DNA of 64,000 bases from Amycolatopsis sacchari (GTDB taxonomy: Bacteria > Actinomycetota > Actinomycetes > Mycobacteriales > Pseudonocardiaceae). Location of the stretch: the NCBI RefSeq assembly GCF_900114035.1, contig NZ_FORP01000020.1, positions 1 through 64,000 of the forward strand, read 5' to 3'. This document shows, in pieces, positions 17,844 to 26,470 of this stretch (positions within the stretch are counted from its first letter, which is position 1; every line of letters begins with the position of its first letter). Both the position numbers and the translations under genes were made by a program. A model generated the notes under the pieces. The model saw nothing but the letters and a program-made list of their open reading frames with translations, was not told the DNA's origin and made no database searches.

Positions 17844-19064
17844 ATGAAGATCTCGATGGTTTCCGAGCACGCCAACCCGTTGGCCGCGCTCGGCGAGGTC
17901 GACGCGGGGGGCCAGAACGTGCACGTCGCCGAGCTGTCGGCGGCGCTGTGCCGGCAGGGGCACGAGGTGACGGTCTACAGCCGTCGCGACGACGCGGGCC
18001 AGCCGGAGCGCGTGCGCACGGAAGCCGGGTACGAGGTCGTCCACGTGCCGGCCGGACCGGCGCGGTACGTGCCGAAGGACGAGCTGCTGCCGCACATGAC
18101 CGAGTTCGGCCGGTTCCTGGCCCGGCAGTGGGCGGCCGACCAGCCCGACGTGGTGCACGCGCACTTCTGGATGTCCGGGCTCGCTTCGATACTCGCCACG
18201 CGCGGCAGCGACCTCCCTGTGGTCCAGACCTTTCACGCGCTGGGGGCGGTCAAGCGCAGGCACCAGGGTTCGGCCGACACCAGCCCGCCGGACCGGGTGC
18301 GGCTGGAGCGGCTGATCGGGAAGAACGCGGCGCAGGTCGCGGCCACGTGCTCGGACGAGGTGTTCGAGCTGGCGCGCATGGGCCTGCCGCGGCCGAAGAT
18401 GTCCGTCGTGCCGTGTGGCGTGAACCTGGAGCGGTTCGGTGCGGAGGGGCCGTCGGCGTCCCGTGGCGCCAAGTACCGCGTAGTCAGCGTGGGCAGACTG
18501 GTGCCGCGCAAGGGTTTCGCCACCGCGATCGCCGCGCTGGCCGGGGTGCCGGACACGGAGCTGGTCATCGCCGGTGGTCCGGACCACGGCAGGCTCGCCG
18601 ACGACCCCGAGGCGCGCCGCCTGCGTGAGCTGGCCGAGCGGTGCGGCGTCGCGGACCGGGTGCACCTGCTGGGCAAGGTGTCGCGCAGCGACATGCCGGC
18701 GCTGCTGCGCTCGGCCGACCTCGTCGTGTGCACCCCGTGGTACGAGCCGTTCGGCATCGTCCCGCTGGAGGCGATGGCGTGTGGCCGTCCGGTGGTCGCG
18801 GCCGCGGTCGGCGGGCTCACCGACACCGTGGTGGACGGGGTGACCGGCGAGCTCGTGCCGCCGAAGCGGCCGGAGGTGCTCGCCGCGACCCTGCGGCGGC
18901 TGCTGGAGAACCCGGCGCAGCGCGAGGCGTACGGCGTGGCGGGGATGGACCGGGCGCAGTCGCGGTACTCGTGGGACCGCATCGCCGTGGACATCCTGCG
19001 CGTGTACGAAAAGGCGCTGGCGGAAAAGCCCGCCACGTCGCGGGCCGCGGCCAGCCGGGCCTGA
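17844..19064 (+). CDS. GT4 glycosyltransferase
   Basis: 406 aa GT-B enzyme. The N-terminal donor-loop motif VDAGGQNVHVAELSAALCRQ resembles sucrose-phosphate-synthase/MshA-like GT4 enzymes. The Rossmann C-domain has VVSVGRLVPRKGF, VIAGGPDH and the E-x7-E stretch PWYEPFGIVPLEAMACGRPV. A GGAGG sits 5 bp upstream of the ATG. It shares the sigma-B-type promoter at 16817 with the preceding enzyme. A strong terminator follows at 19083. The product may be a stress-induced glycoside or glycolipid; the acceptor is unknown. Confidence 0.85.
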   Translation: MKISMVSEHANPLAALGEVDAGGQNVHVAELSAALCRQGHEVTVYSRRDDAGQPERVRTEAGYEVVHVPAGPARYVPKDELLPHMTEFGRFLARQWAADQPDVVHAHFWMSGLASILATRGSDLPVVQTFHALGAVKRRHQGSADTSPPDRVRLERLIGKNAAQVAATCSDEVFELARMGLPRPKMSVVPCGVNLERFGAEGPSASRGAKYRVVSVGRLVPRKGFATAIAALAGVPDTELVIAGGPDHGRLADDPEARRLRELAERCGVADRVHLLGKVSRSDMPALLRSADLVVCTPWYEPFGIVPLEAMACGRPVVAAAVGGLTDTVVDGVTGELVPPKRPEVLAATLRRLLENPAQREAYGVAGMDRAQSRYSWDRIAVDILRVYEKALAEKPATSRAAASRA

Positions 19065-19082
19065 TTTTGCCGCTGTGGCAAG

Positions 19083-19120
19083 AAGGGAGGGGCGCCTTGG
19101 CCTGGGCGCCCCTCCCTTTT
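19083..19120. terminator. Bidirectional hairpin terminator
   Basis: A perfect 14-bp stem (AAGGGAGGGGCGCC and its complement) with an 8-nt loop is followed by TTTT. It separates the convergent glycosyltransferase and catalase genes and can serve both. Confidence 0.9.
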
Positions 19121-19127
19121 GTCTCGC

Positions 19128-19994
19128 TCAGCTCAGCTTGTTCTTGACTTCCTGGGCCTTGCCCTTGACGACGCCGACCGTGTCCTGCGTGGCGGAGTAC
19201 GTGCCGTACAGGGCCGGGTCGGGCTTCGGGGCCGTGCCGGGGCCGCCGAGGGGCTTGGGGTCCATCAGGTAGTCGAGGCGGTCCTCGCCGGTGCTCCAGC
19301 CGCCCTTGTTCCCGTCGGGGCCGTCGGACAGGTGCCAGATCGTGTGGTTGTGCTCCTGGTTCTCCTCGTCGAACAGGGCACTCGGCGCCACATCGGTTTC
19401 CAGGCCGTCCGCTTCGAGTTCCTCGATCGCCCGCAGCCACTGCTTCTGGTGCACCGTGTCGCGCGCCAGGTTGAACTTCAGCATCTCCTTGACGCCGGGG
19501 TCGTCGGTCATGTTGTACAGCCGCGCGGTCTGCAGCCGTCCCTGCGCCTCCGCGGCGGCGTTGGCGCGGAAATCGGCCAGCAGGTTACCGCTGGCCACGA
19601 TGAACTTGCCGTTCCACGGATAACCGTTGGAGTCCGCGGGCAACGCACCCCCACCGGCGACGATGGCCTGCTGCGGGTCCATCCCGCCGATCACCGCCGC
19701 CATGACCGGGTCCTTGACCGCCTCCGCGGTCGCCGTGGCCGGGGCGCCTTCGAGCAGCCGCGCCACCATCGTCGCGAGCATCTCGACGTGCCCGATCTCC
19801 TCGGTGGCGGTGTCCATGATGAGGTCCTTGTACTTGCCCTCGATGCGGCAGTTCCACCCCTGGAACAGGTACTGCATCGTCACGGTCATCTCACCGTACG
19901 CCCCGCCGATGAGCTCCTGCAGCTTGTGCGCGTACACCGGGTCCGGCCGCTCCGGCTTGGCTTCGAACTGCAACATCTTGGTGTGCCTGAACAC
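19128..19994 (-). CDS. Manganese (non-haem) catalase
   Basis: 288 aa. It follows the di-manganese catalase pattern with ligand-bearing helices: E35 in GAYGEMTVTMQYLFQGWN, E65/E66 and H69 in TATEEIGHVEML, and a later Glu/His pair in the region ending LARDTVHQKQWLRAIEEL. It dismutates hydrogen peroxide without haem. The GTG start at 19994 has AGGGACAGGA just upstream. Mn-catalases are common in sigma-B-type regulons and in spores, but I could not find a clear promoter of that class facing this gene. Confidence 0.92.
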   Translation of the reverse strand: MFRHTKMLQFEAKPERPDPVYAHKLQELIGGAYGEMTVTMQYLFQGWNCRIEGKYKDLIMDTATEEIGHVEMLATMVARLLEGAPATATAEAVKDPVMAAVIGGMDPQQAIVAGGGALPADSNGYPWNGKFIVASGNLLADFRANAAAEAQGRLQTARLYNMTDDPGVKEMLKFNLARDTVHQKQWLRAIEELEADGLETDVAPSALFDEENQEHNHTIWHLSDGPDGNKGGWSTGEDRLDYLMDPKPLGGPGTAPKPDPALYGTYSATQDTVGVVKGKAQEVKNKLS

Positions 19995-20126
19995 TGGATC
20001 CTGTCCCTTCGCTCGCCGTGCGCTCTGCGCGTGCCCGGTGGGGCTTCCCCTTGCGGGCCTGGCTATTCCTCGGATTTCTCCTCTTTTCGGGCGCGGTGAG
20101 GTCAGCGGCAGAAGTCACTCCACTCC

Positions 20127-20151
20127 GTTTGAGAAGTCGCCACGAGGGGTA
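20127..20151 (+). promoter_or_regulatory. Distal sigma-B-type promoter of the heptose operon
   Basis: GTTT (20127-20130), 16 bp, GGGTA (20147-20151). After the -35 it reads GAGAAGTCGC, nearly the same as in the proximal copy at 20425. Confidence 0.65.
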
Positions 20152-20424
20152 ACAGAGCTGCTGTGGGAGAGGGGACAACCGGGGGACACGCTCCGTGTGC
20201 GCCGATAAACACAGGGCGAGCCGGAAGAAAATCCGGAAAATTCGCGGATCCGAATAGCGGGCGTGTTTTTCCGCTGGTCGCCCGGGGTGTCCTCTTTCGG
20301 GCTATCACGGCTGGTAGGCCGGACCGTGCGCATCCACCGCACGGATTTTTCCCGCGTGGTGCGGAATGGCGGCAGGTGAAGGCATCCCACCCCGCTCCCC
20401 GGATTCCGGTGCGGGCTCGCCGCT

Positions 20425-20448
20425 GTTTAGAAGTCGCTGCGCCGGGTA
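20425..20448 (+). promoter_or_regulatory. Proximal sigma-B-type promoter of the heptose operon
   Basis: GTTT (20425-20428), 15 bp, GGGTA (20444-20448), 25 bp before the ATG at 20474. The ribosome site AAGGAGG lies in between. Confidence 0.75.
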
Positions 20449-20473
20449 GCAGTCGGAGGAGAAGGAGGTGACC

Positions 20474-21901
20474 ATGCGGATGACCGGAGCCGGTTACACC
20501 GTCGTCGTGCCGACGGCGGGCCGGGCATCGTTGCGGGCCCTCCTGGCCTCTCTCGACTCGGGTACCGGCCCCGCACCCGCCGAGGTGCTCGTGGTCGGCA
20601 CGCCCACCGAGACCCCCGAGATTTCCCTGCCGGTACGGGTGTTGCCCGGCGGGACGCGCAACGACGGCTGGCGGGCCGCGAACACTGAATGGGTCGTCTT
20701 CCTCGACGAGGACGTGCGGCTGCCCGCCGACTGGCGCGAACGCCTCACCGTCGACCTCACAGCGCTGCCGGCGCGGGTGGCCGCCTCGCGGGGACACCTC
20801 GTCGTCCCGCCCGCCACCGGCGGCCGCCGCCCCACCGAGGACGAGCGCCGCGACGCCGAACAAGCCCACGGCTGGAGCCTGGCCGATTTCGCTTGCCGTC
20901 ACGAGGTTCTCGCCGCGCTGGGCGGGTTCGACGACCGGCTTTCCGCCCCGGGAGCGGATTTCGTCGAGCGGCTGCGGCGTGCGGGGTTCGACGTCGAGCA
21001 CGGCGCGCGGCTGGCGCTGCGCCCTTCGCGGCAGCGCGGCTTCTTCGCCAGTGTCCTGGAACAACGCGCCCACGCCGACGCCGCGCTGCTGCGCCGGAAG
21101 CACAGCACGCCGGCCGCTCCGCTGGGCAGGCACCTCCTCGCCACGGCCGCGGGATTCGCGGCCGCGGGGCTGGCGGTGGCCCGCAAACCGCAGGGAGCGG
21201 CGGCCGCCGGCGCGGCCTGGCTGGGACTGACCGTCGACTCCGCGCTGCGCCGCATCCTGCCCGGCCCGCGCTCCCGCGCGGAGGTGGCGCGGATCGCGGT
21301 CACCAGTGCGCTGATCCCGCCCGCCGCCGTGTTTTCCCGGCTCTACGGCGAAATCTCCGCACTGCGGGAGAAGCCACGGACACCGCGGGCGATCCTGTTC
21401 GACCGCGACGACACGATCATCGTCAACGAGCCCTACCTCAACGACCCGAAGCTCGTGCGGCCGATGCCCGGCGCCGAGCAGGTGCTGCGGCGGCTGCGCG
21501 AAGCCGGCGTGCCGGTCGGCATCGTCAGCAACCAGTCCGGGATCGCGCGCGGGCTCATCACGCCCGGCCAGCTCGCCGAGGTCAACGCCAGGGTCGAGGA
21601 ACTGCTCGGGCCGTTCGGCACGTGGCAGGTGTGCGTGCACGGCGAGGCCGACGGCTGCGCCTGCCGCAAGCCGAAGCCCGGCCTGGTCCGGCAGGCCGCG
21701 CGGGCGCTGGGCGTCCGGCCGCGGGACTGCGTGGTGATCGGGGACATCGGTGCCGACGTCGAGGCCGCGCGGGCGGCCGGGGCGACCGGCATCCTCGTGC
21801 CGACCTCGCGCACGCGGGAGGAGGAGGTCCGGTCGGCGCCACACGTGGCGCGGGACCTCGTGGAAGCGGTCGGGCTGGCGATGGGGGAGCGGTCGTGGTG
21901 A
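20474..21901 (+). CDS. GT2 glycosyltransferase fused to GmhB-type heptose phosphatase
   Basis: 475 aa, two enzymes in one chain. Residues 1 to about 200 are a GT-A glycosyltransferase family 2 domain (YTVVVPTAGRASL, then WVVFLDEDVRLP with the metal-binding DxD region). A hydrophobic linker (about 215-300) follows. Residues about 305-470 are a HAD phosphatase with FDRDDTIIVNEPYLND (nucleophile), SNQSGIARG, and the zinc-loop pattern C-x-H-x6-C-x-C before RKPKPG. That pattern is diagnostic of D,D-heptose 1,7-bisphosphate phosphatase (GmhB). It heads the operon containing GmhA and HldE. Start set by AAGGAGG 5 bp before the ATG; a GTG 6 bp upstream is less likely. Confidence 0.85.
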   Translation: MRMTGAGYTVVVPTAGRASLRALLASLDSGTGPAPAEVLVVGTPTETPEISLPVRVLPGGTRNDGWRAANTEWVVFLDEDVRLPADWRERLTVDLTALPARVAASRGHLVVPPATGGRRPTEDERRDAEQAHGWSLADFACRHEVLAALGGFDDRLSAPGADFVERLRRAGFDVEHGARLALRPSRQRGFFASVLEQRAHADAALLRRKHSTPAAPLGRHLLATAAGFAAAGLAVARKPQGAAAAGAAWLGLTVDSALRRILPGPRSRAEVARIAVTSALIPPAAVFSRLYGEISALREKPRTPRAILFDRDDTIIVNEPYLNDPKLVRPMPGAEQVLRRLREAGVPVGIVSNQSGIARGLITPGQLAEVNARVEELLGPFGTWQVCVHGEADGCACRKPKPGLVRQAARALGVRPRDCVVIGDIGADVEAARAAGATGILVPTSRTREEEVRSAPHVARDLVEAVGLAMGERSW

Positions 21902-22905
21902 AGGTTTTGGTGGCACGCCTGGACAACGCGGGTGACGTGCTGATCACGGGGCCTGCCGTGCGGGCCGTCGCGGCGGGTGCGGACTCGGTGACGATGCTCG
22001 CCGGACCGCACGGCCGCGCCGCCGCCGAGGTGCTGCCCGGCGTCGACGAGGTCGTCACGTGGTGCGCACCCTGGATCGACCCCGAACCGCCCGCGATCAC
22101 GCGCGAGCACCTGGACGAGCTGCGCGACCGCGTGCGTGCCGGGAACTTCGACAAGGCGTTGATCTTCACGTCGTTCCACCAGTCCGCGCTGCCGCTCGCG
22201 CTGCTGTTGCGCGAGTGCGGGGTGCCGTGGATCGGAGCCATCAGCGAGGACTACCCGGGGGCCCTGCTGGACCTGCGCCACCGTGTGGACGGCGATCCGC
22301 CTGAACCCGAGAGAGCGCTTTCCCTGGCGCGGGCGGCCGGTTTCGAGCTGCCGCCCGGCGACGACGGCAGGCTCGCCGTCCGGCGCCCGCTGCCCGACGT
22401 CTCCCACCTGGTCGGCGAACCCGGCTACGTGGTGGTGCACCCGGCGGCCTCGGTGCCCGCGCGGCAGTGGCCCGCGGAGCACAACGCCGAAGCCGTGCGG
22501 TTGCTGGCGGAAAGCGGTTACCGGGTCGTCGTCACCGGCGGCCGCGGGGAGGCGGCGCTGACCGCCCGGGTTGCCGGGGACACCGCGGTGGACCTCACCG
22601 GGGCGACCACCTTCGCCGAACTGGCGGCGGTCCTGGCCGGGGCCAGGGCGCTCGTCGCCCCCAACACCGGACCCGCGCACCTCGCGGCGGCCGTCGGCAC
22701 CCCCGTGGTGTCGCTGTTCGCCCCCGTGGTGCCAGCGGAGCGGTGGGCGCCGTACGGGGTGCCCGTCGTGCTGCTCGGGGACCAGGACGCGCCGTGCCGG
22801 GACACCCGTGCGCGCGTCTGCCCGGTACCCGGGCACCCGTGCCTGGCCGGCGTGACGCCCGAGGACGTCTGCCAGGCCGTCGAGAAACTAGGAGGTGCAG
22901 CGTGA
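21895..22905 (+). CDS. GT9 heptosyltransferase-like glycosyltransferase
   Basis: 336 aa GT-B enzyme of the ADP-heptose:LPS heptosyltransferase family. Signatures are KVLVARLDNAGDVLITGPAV at the start and the C-terminal donor-site motif APNTGPAHLAAAVGTPVVSL. It overlaps the preceding gene by 7 bp and the GmhA gene by 4 bp (GTGA), so it is translationally coupled to the heptose pathway. That supports ADP-heptose as donor. In Gram-negative bacteria the acceptor is lipid A core; here it must be something else. Confidence 0.86.
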   Translation: MVKVLVARLDNAGDVLITGPAVRAVAAGADSVTMLAGPHGRAAAEVLPGVDEVVTWCAPWIDPEPPAITREHLDELRDRVRAGNFDKALIFTSFHQSALPLALLLRECGVPWIGAISEDYPGALLDLRHRVDGDPPEPERALSLARAAGFELPPGDDGRLAVRRPLPDVSHLVGEPGYVVVHPAASVPARQWPAEHNAEAVRLLAESGYRVVVTGGRGEAALTARVAGDTAVDLTGATTFAELAAVLAGARALVAPNTGPAHLAAAVGTPVVSLFAPVVPAERWAPYGVPVVLLGDQDAPCRDTRARVCPVPGHPCLAGVTPEDVCQAVEKLGGAA

Positions 22906-23465
22906 TCGAAGAGCGGTTCGGAGCGTTGTCCGACGCCATGCTGAGGCTGAGCGCGGACGCGCCGAGGATCGAGGCCTGGGGCCGACATCTCGCCGACGTC
23001 TTCGCACGCGGCGGCAGGCTGCTGGCGTGCGGCAACGGCGGTAGCGCGGCGGAGGCCCAGCATCTGACCGGCGAGCTGGTGGGCCGGTTCGTCAACGACC
23101 GGCAGCCGTTGTCCGCCATCGCGCTGCACGGCGACACGTCGGCGACGACCGCGATCGTCAACGACTACGGCGAGCACGAGGTGTTCGCCCGGCAGGTGCG
23201 GGCGCACGGCCGTCCCCGTGACGTGCTGGTGGCGCTGTCCACCAGCGGCCGCAGCCAGAACGTGATCCTCGCGGTGAAGGCGGCGCACGAGATCGGCATG
23301 ACGACGTGGGCGCTCACCGGCCCCGCGCCGAACGACCTCGCCTCGCTGTGCGACGACGCGATCACCATCGACGCCGAGCGCACGGGCACCGTGCAGGAGG
23401 CGCACCTGGCAGTCGTGCACGGGCTGTGCGCGGCGCTCGACGACGCGCTGGGAGTGCCCTCGTGA
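22902..23465 (+). CDS. gmhA: Sedoheptulose 7-phosphate isomerase
   Basis: 187 aa SIS-domain isomerase. The phosphosugar site LLACGNGGSAAEAQHLTGEL and the second loop ALSTSGRSQNVILAV match GmhA. So does the late catalytic segment VQEAHLAVVHGLCA. It converts sedoheptulose 7-phosphate to D-glycero-D-manno-heptose 7-phosphate, the first step of the ADP-heptose route. It is coupled by 4-bp overlaps to genes on both sides. Confidence 0.9.
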   Translation: MIEERFGALSDAMLRLSADAPRIEAWGRHLADVFARGGRLLACGNGGSAAEAQHLTGELVGRFVNDRQPLSAIALHGDTSATTAIVNDYGEHEVFARQVRAHGRPRDVLVALSTSGRSQNVILAVKAAHEIGMTTWALTGPAPNDLASLCDDAITIDAERTGTVQEAHLAVVHGLCAALDDALGVPS

Positions 23466-24829
23466 GCGGGCCGCTGGTGGTGGTCGGCGACGCGCTGCTC
23501 GACATCGACGTCGAGGGCACCTCCGAACGCCTGTGCCCGGAAGCGCCGGTGCCCGTGGTCGACGTCGGGCGCGAGTGGCAGCGTCCTGGCGGTGCCGGGC
23601 TCGCGGCGCTGCTCGCCGCCCGCTCAGCAGCCGAGGTCGTGCTCATCACCGCGATCGGCGCCGACGAGAGCGGCGCCCGGCTCGCCTCCCTGCTGGAGGG
23701 CGAGGTCGAGCTGTGCACGCAGCCGCTCGACGGTGAAACCCCGTGCAAGACCCGCATCCGCGCGGCCCAGCAGTCGGTCGCCCGGCTCGACCGCGGTGGC
23801 GGCCGCGCCTCCCGGCGCGCGCTCGACGACCGCACGGTTTCGGTGCTGCGGGGCGCCGGCGCGGTCCTGGTCGCCGACTACGGCCGTGGTGTGGCCGACC
23901 ACCCGCAGATCCGGGAGCTGCTGGCCGAGGCGGCCACGCGCGTGCCGGTGGTGTGGGACCCGCACCCGCGCGGCGGCGCGCCCGTGCCGGGCGCCCGGCT
24001 CGTGACGCCCAACGACAGCGAGGCCGTCAAGTTCTCCGGTGCGGACGCCGACCCGGACGAGCTGGCGAAAGCCTTGCGCGACAAGTGGAACGCGCACGCG
24101 GTCGCCGTCACGCTCGGCTCGAAGGGTGCCGTGCTCGCCTCGGGCGACGGCGTGCGCCGCGTGCCGATCCCGAACTCCGCGAAGGTCGCCGCGAGCCTGC
24201 GGCCCGACACGTGCGGCGCGGGCGACCGGTTCGCCAGTGCCGCCACCGCCGCCCTGTTCGAGGGCGCGCCGCTGGCCGACGCCGTCGCGACGGCCGTCGA
24301 GTCCGCCGCGCGGTTCGTCGCCGCGGGGGCCGCGACCGCCGTGTCCCAGCCCGTCGACGAGACCGAGCCCGAGCCGGTGAGCGACGCGCTGGAGTTCGCC
24401 GAGCGCGTCCGGCGCCGGGGCGGGCGGCTGGTGGCCACGGGCGGCTGCTTCGACCTGCTGCACCCCGGGCACGTGTCGTTGCTGCGGCACGCCCGTTCGC
24501 TGGGTGACGCGCTCATCGTGTGCGTGAACTCCGACGCCTCCGTGCGCCGGCTCAAGGGCCCGACGCGGCCCGTCGTGCCCGCGGCCGACCGGGTGCGGGT
24601 GCTCGCCGCGCTGGAGTCCGTCGACGCGGTCGCGGTGTTCGACGAGTCCTCACCCGCCGCGCTGCTGGAGAAGATCCGGCCGGACGTGTGGGTGAAGGGC
24701 GGCGACTACGCGGGCACCGAGCTGCCCGAGGCGGAGGTCGTGCGTGCGCACGGCGGCGAGATCGTGCTGGTTCCGTTCGTCGACGGCTATTCGACGACCC
24801 GACTTCTGGAGGGAGTCTCCCATGGGTAA
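23462..24829 (+). CDS. hldE: Bifunctional heptose 7-phosphate kinase / heptose 1-phosphate nucleotidyltransferase
   Basis: 455 aa, same order as E. coli HldE. The N-terminal PfkB/ribokinase domain (about 1-310) has VVVGDALLDIDVEG, the substrate Gly pair RPGGAGLAA and the catalytic DTCGAGDRFAS. The C-terminal cytidylyltransferase-like domain (about 320-455) has GGCFDLLHPGHVSLLRHAR and WVKGGDY. It phosphorylates heptose 7-phosphate at C1 and, after GmhB removes the C7 phosphate, adenylylates it to ADP-heptose. No HldD epimerase is seen, so the product is probably ADP-D-glycero-D-manno-heptose. Confidence 0.9.
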   Translation: MSGPLVVVGDALLDIDVEGTSERLCPEAPVPVVDVGREWQRPGGAGLAALLAARSAAEVVLITAIGADESGARLASLLEGEVELCTQPLDGETPCKTRIRAAQQSVARLDRGGGRASRRALDDRTVSVLRGAGAVLVADYGRGVADHPQIRELLAEAATRVPVVWDPHPRGGAPVPGARLVTPNDSEAVKFSGADADPDELAKALRDKWNAHAVAVTLGSKGAVLASGDGVRRVPIPNSAKVAASLRPDTCGAGDRFASAATAALFEGAPLADAVATAVESAARFVAAGAATAVSQPVDETEPEPVSDALEFAERVRRRGGRLVATGGCFDLLHPGHVSLLRHARSLGDALIVCVNSDASVRRLKGPTRPVVPAADRVRVLAALESVDAVAVFDESSPAALLEKIRPDVWVKGGDYAGTELPEAEVVRAHGGEIVLVPFVDGYSTTRLLEGVSHG

Positions 24830-25508
24830 CCCCGGCAAGGTGCTGATCACCGGTGGCGCGTCAGGACTGGGCGCCGCGACCGTCGAGGCGGTCGCGCAGG
24901 CGGGCGGGCAGCCGCTCGTGCTCGACCTCAAGCCGCCCGCCGCCGACGTGCCGTACGTGCCGGTGGACCTGACCGACACCGCCGCCACCGAGCGTGCCGT
25001 GCACGAGATCGCCGAAACGGCGGGCGGGCTGGACGCGGTGTTCACCGCGGCCGGGATCGACACGCCCGGCAAGCTCGACTCGGTGTCCACTTCGGACTGG
25101 GAACGCGTCGTGCAGCTCAACCTGTTCGGCACGGCCGCGGTCGTGCGTGCCGCGCTGCCGCACCTGAAGCGCTCGCACGGCAAGGTGATCACGGTCGCCT
25201 CGACGCTGGGCATCAAGGCCGTCAGCGACGCCACGGCGTACTGCGCGTCGAAGTGGGGGGTCGTCGGCTTCACGCGGGCGCTCGCCGCGGAGACCGCGGG
25301 CGAGGTCGGCGTGACCCTGCTGATCCCCGGCGGGATGCACACGGCGTTCTTCGACAACCGCGACGAGCAGTACAAGCCGCCCGCGGACGCGAAGCTCAAC
25401 CACCCGGAGAACGTGGCGAAGGCCGTGCTGTTCGCGTTGTCCCAGCCCGCCGGGTGCGAGGTCAGGGAACTGGTCGTCGCCGCCTCCGAAGAGGGCTCCT
25501 GGCCGTGA
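24822..25508 (+). CDS. Short-chain dehydrogenase/reductase
   Basis: 228 aa classical SDR. Cofactor motif is TGGASGLGAATVEAV, the NAG-equivalent is FTAAGID, and the active site is YCASK (Tyr, Lys) after the Ser of VASTLGIKA. It overlaps HldE by 8 bp and the next GT9 gene by 4 bp, so it belongs to the heptose operon. It is too short and has the wrong pattern for the extended-SDR epimerase HldD. It may oxidise or reduce the heptose or its acceptor. Confidence 0.85.
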   Translation: MGNPGKVLITGGASGLGAATVEAVAQAGGQPLVLDLKPPAADVPYVPVDLTDTAATERAVHEIAETAGGLDAVFTAAGIDTPGKLDSVSTSDWERVVQLNLFGTAAVVRAALPHLKRSHGKVITVASTLGIKAVSDATAYCASKWGVVGFTRALAAETAGEVGVTLLIPGGMHTAFFDNRDEQYKPPADAKLNHPENVAKAVLFALSQPAGCEVRELVVAASEEGSWP

Positions 25509-26470
25509 CGGACGTGCTGGTGCTGCGGGCACTGGGCATGGGCGACCTGCTCGTGTCCGTGCCCGCGCTGCGCGGGCTGCGCCGGGCCTTCCCGCGGGCG
25601 CGCCTCACCCTCGCCGCGCCCGCGGGCCTGCGCCCACTCGCCGCGCTCACCGGCGCCGTGGACGACGTGCTGCCCACGACCGGGCTCGGCGACCTGCGCT
25701 GGCCGGGCCCGCCGCCGGAGGTGGCCGTCAACCTGCACGGCAGCGGCCCGCAGAGCATCGACGACCTGCTCACCACGCGTCCGGCGCGGCTGCTGACGCA
25801 CGCGCATCCCGTGCACCCCACGCTCGCCGGGCCCGCCTGGCGGCGGGACGTGCACGAGGCCGAACGGTGGTGCGAACTGCTGGGCTACCACGGCATCCGC
25901 GCCGACCGGTACGACCTGGCGATCGCGAAACCGGACGTCGTGAGCCCGGCTCCCGGCGCGGTCGTCGTGCACCCCGGGGCGGCCTACGGCTCGCGGCGCT
26001 GGCCCGCGGACCGCTTCGCCGCCGTCGCCCGCGCACTCGCGGCGGAGGGGCGGCAGGTCGTCGTGACCGGCAGCGCCGGTGAGGCGGAGCTGGCGCGTGC
26101 GGTGGCGACGGGAGCCGGACTGGGGGAGGAGGCGGTGCTGGCCGGGCGGACGAGCGTGCTGGAGTTCGCGGCGCTCGTCGCCGGAGCCTCGCTCGTCATC
26201 TGCGGCGACACCGGGGCCGGGCACCTCGCCACGGCCTACGGCACGCCTTCGGTCCTGCTGTTCGGCCCGGTCACCCCTGCTCAGTGGGGACCGCCGCCCG
26301 GCACCGGGGGCCGGCACGCCGTGCTGTGGCGGGGCAGCTTCGCCGACCCGTTCGCGGACGAACCGGACCCCGGGCTGCTGCGGATCACGCCCGCGGACGT
26401 GCTCGCGGCGTGTCCGGACCGGACGGTCAGTGCGCGGCGGCCGCGGGCCGCGGCAGCGTCAGCCAGCTGA
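25505..26470 (+). CDS. Second GT9 heptosyltransferase-like glycosyltransferase
   Basis: 321 aa. GT9 signatures are VLVLRALGMGDLLVSVPALR at the start, VVVHPGAAYGSRRWP in the middle and CGDTGAGHLATAYGTPSVLL at the donor site. The last 45 bp overlap the convergent STAS gene. Two GT9 enzymes in one operon suggest that two sugars are added in sequence, or that heptose is added to two acceptors. The C-terminal 20 residues are low complexity (RRPRAAAASAS). Confidence 0.84.
   Translation: MTDVLVLRALGMGDLLVSVPALRGLRRAFPRARLTLAAPAGLRPLAALTGAVDDVLPTTGLGDLRWPGPPPEVAVNLHGSGPQSIDDLLTTRPARLLTHAHPVHPTLAGPAWRRDVHEAERWCELLGYHGIRADRYDLAIAKPDVVSPAPGAVVVHPGAAYGSRRWPADRFAAVARALAAEGRQVVVTGSAGEAELARAVATGAGLGEEAVLAGRTSVLEFAALVAGASLVICGDTGAGHLATAYGTPSVLLFGPVTPAQWGPPPGTGGRHAVLWRGSFADPFADEPDPGLLRITPADVLAACPDRTVSARRPRAAAASAS

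Larger units (their letters stand above)
19995..20473. other. 479-bp intergenic region with two sigma-B-type promoters
   Basis: No convincing gene is present. The stretch from about 20200 to 20360 is less GC-rich than its surroundings, with runs such as AAGAAAATCC. Two plus-strand promoters lie at 20127 and 20425, so the first would give the GT2-GmhB gene a leader of about 310 nt. Confidence 0.7.

Noticed and set aside
20163-20471. A 102-codon frame between the catalase and the heptose operon.
   Set aside because: It is rich in AAA, AGA and ATA codons that real genes here avoid, has no ribosome site and runs through the proximal promoter.
24822-25508. The SDR in the heptose operon as HldD (ADP-heptose epimerase).
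   Set aside because: At 228 aa with a classical TGGASGLG/YCASK pattern it is a short SDR; HldD is an extended SDR of about 310 aa.
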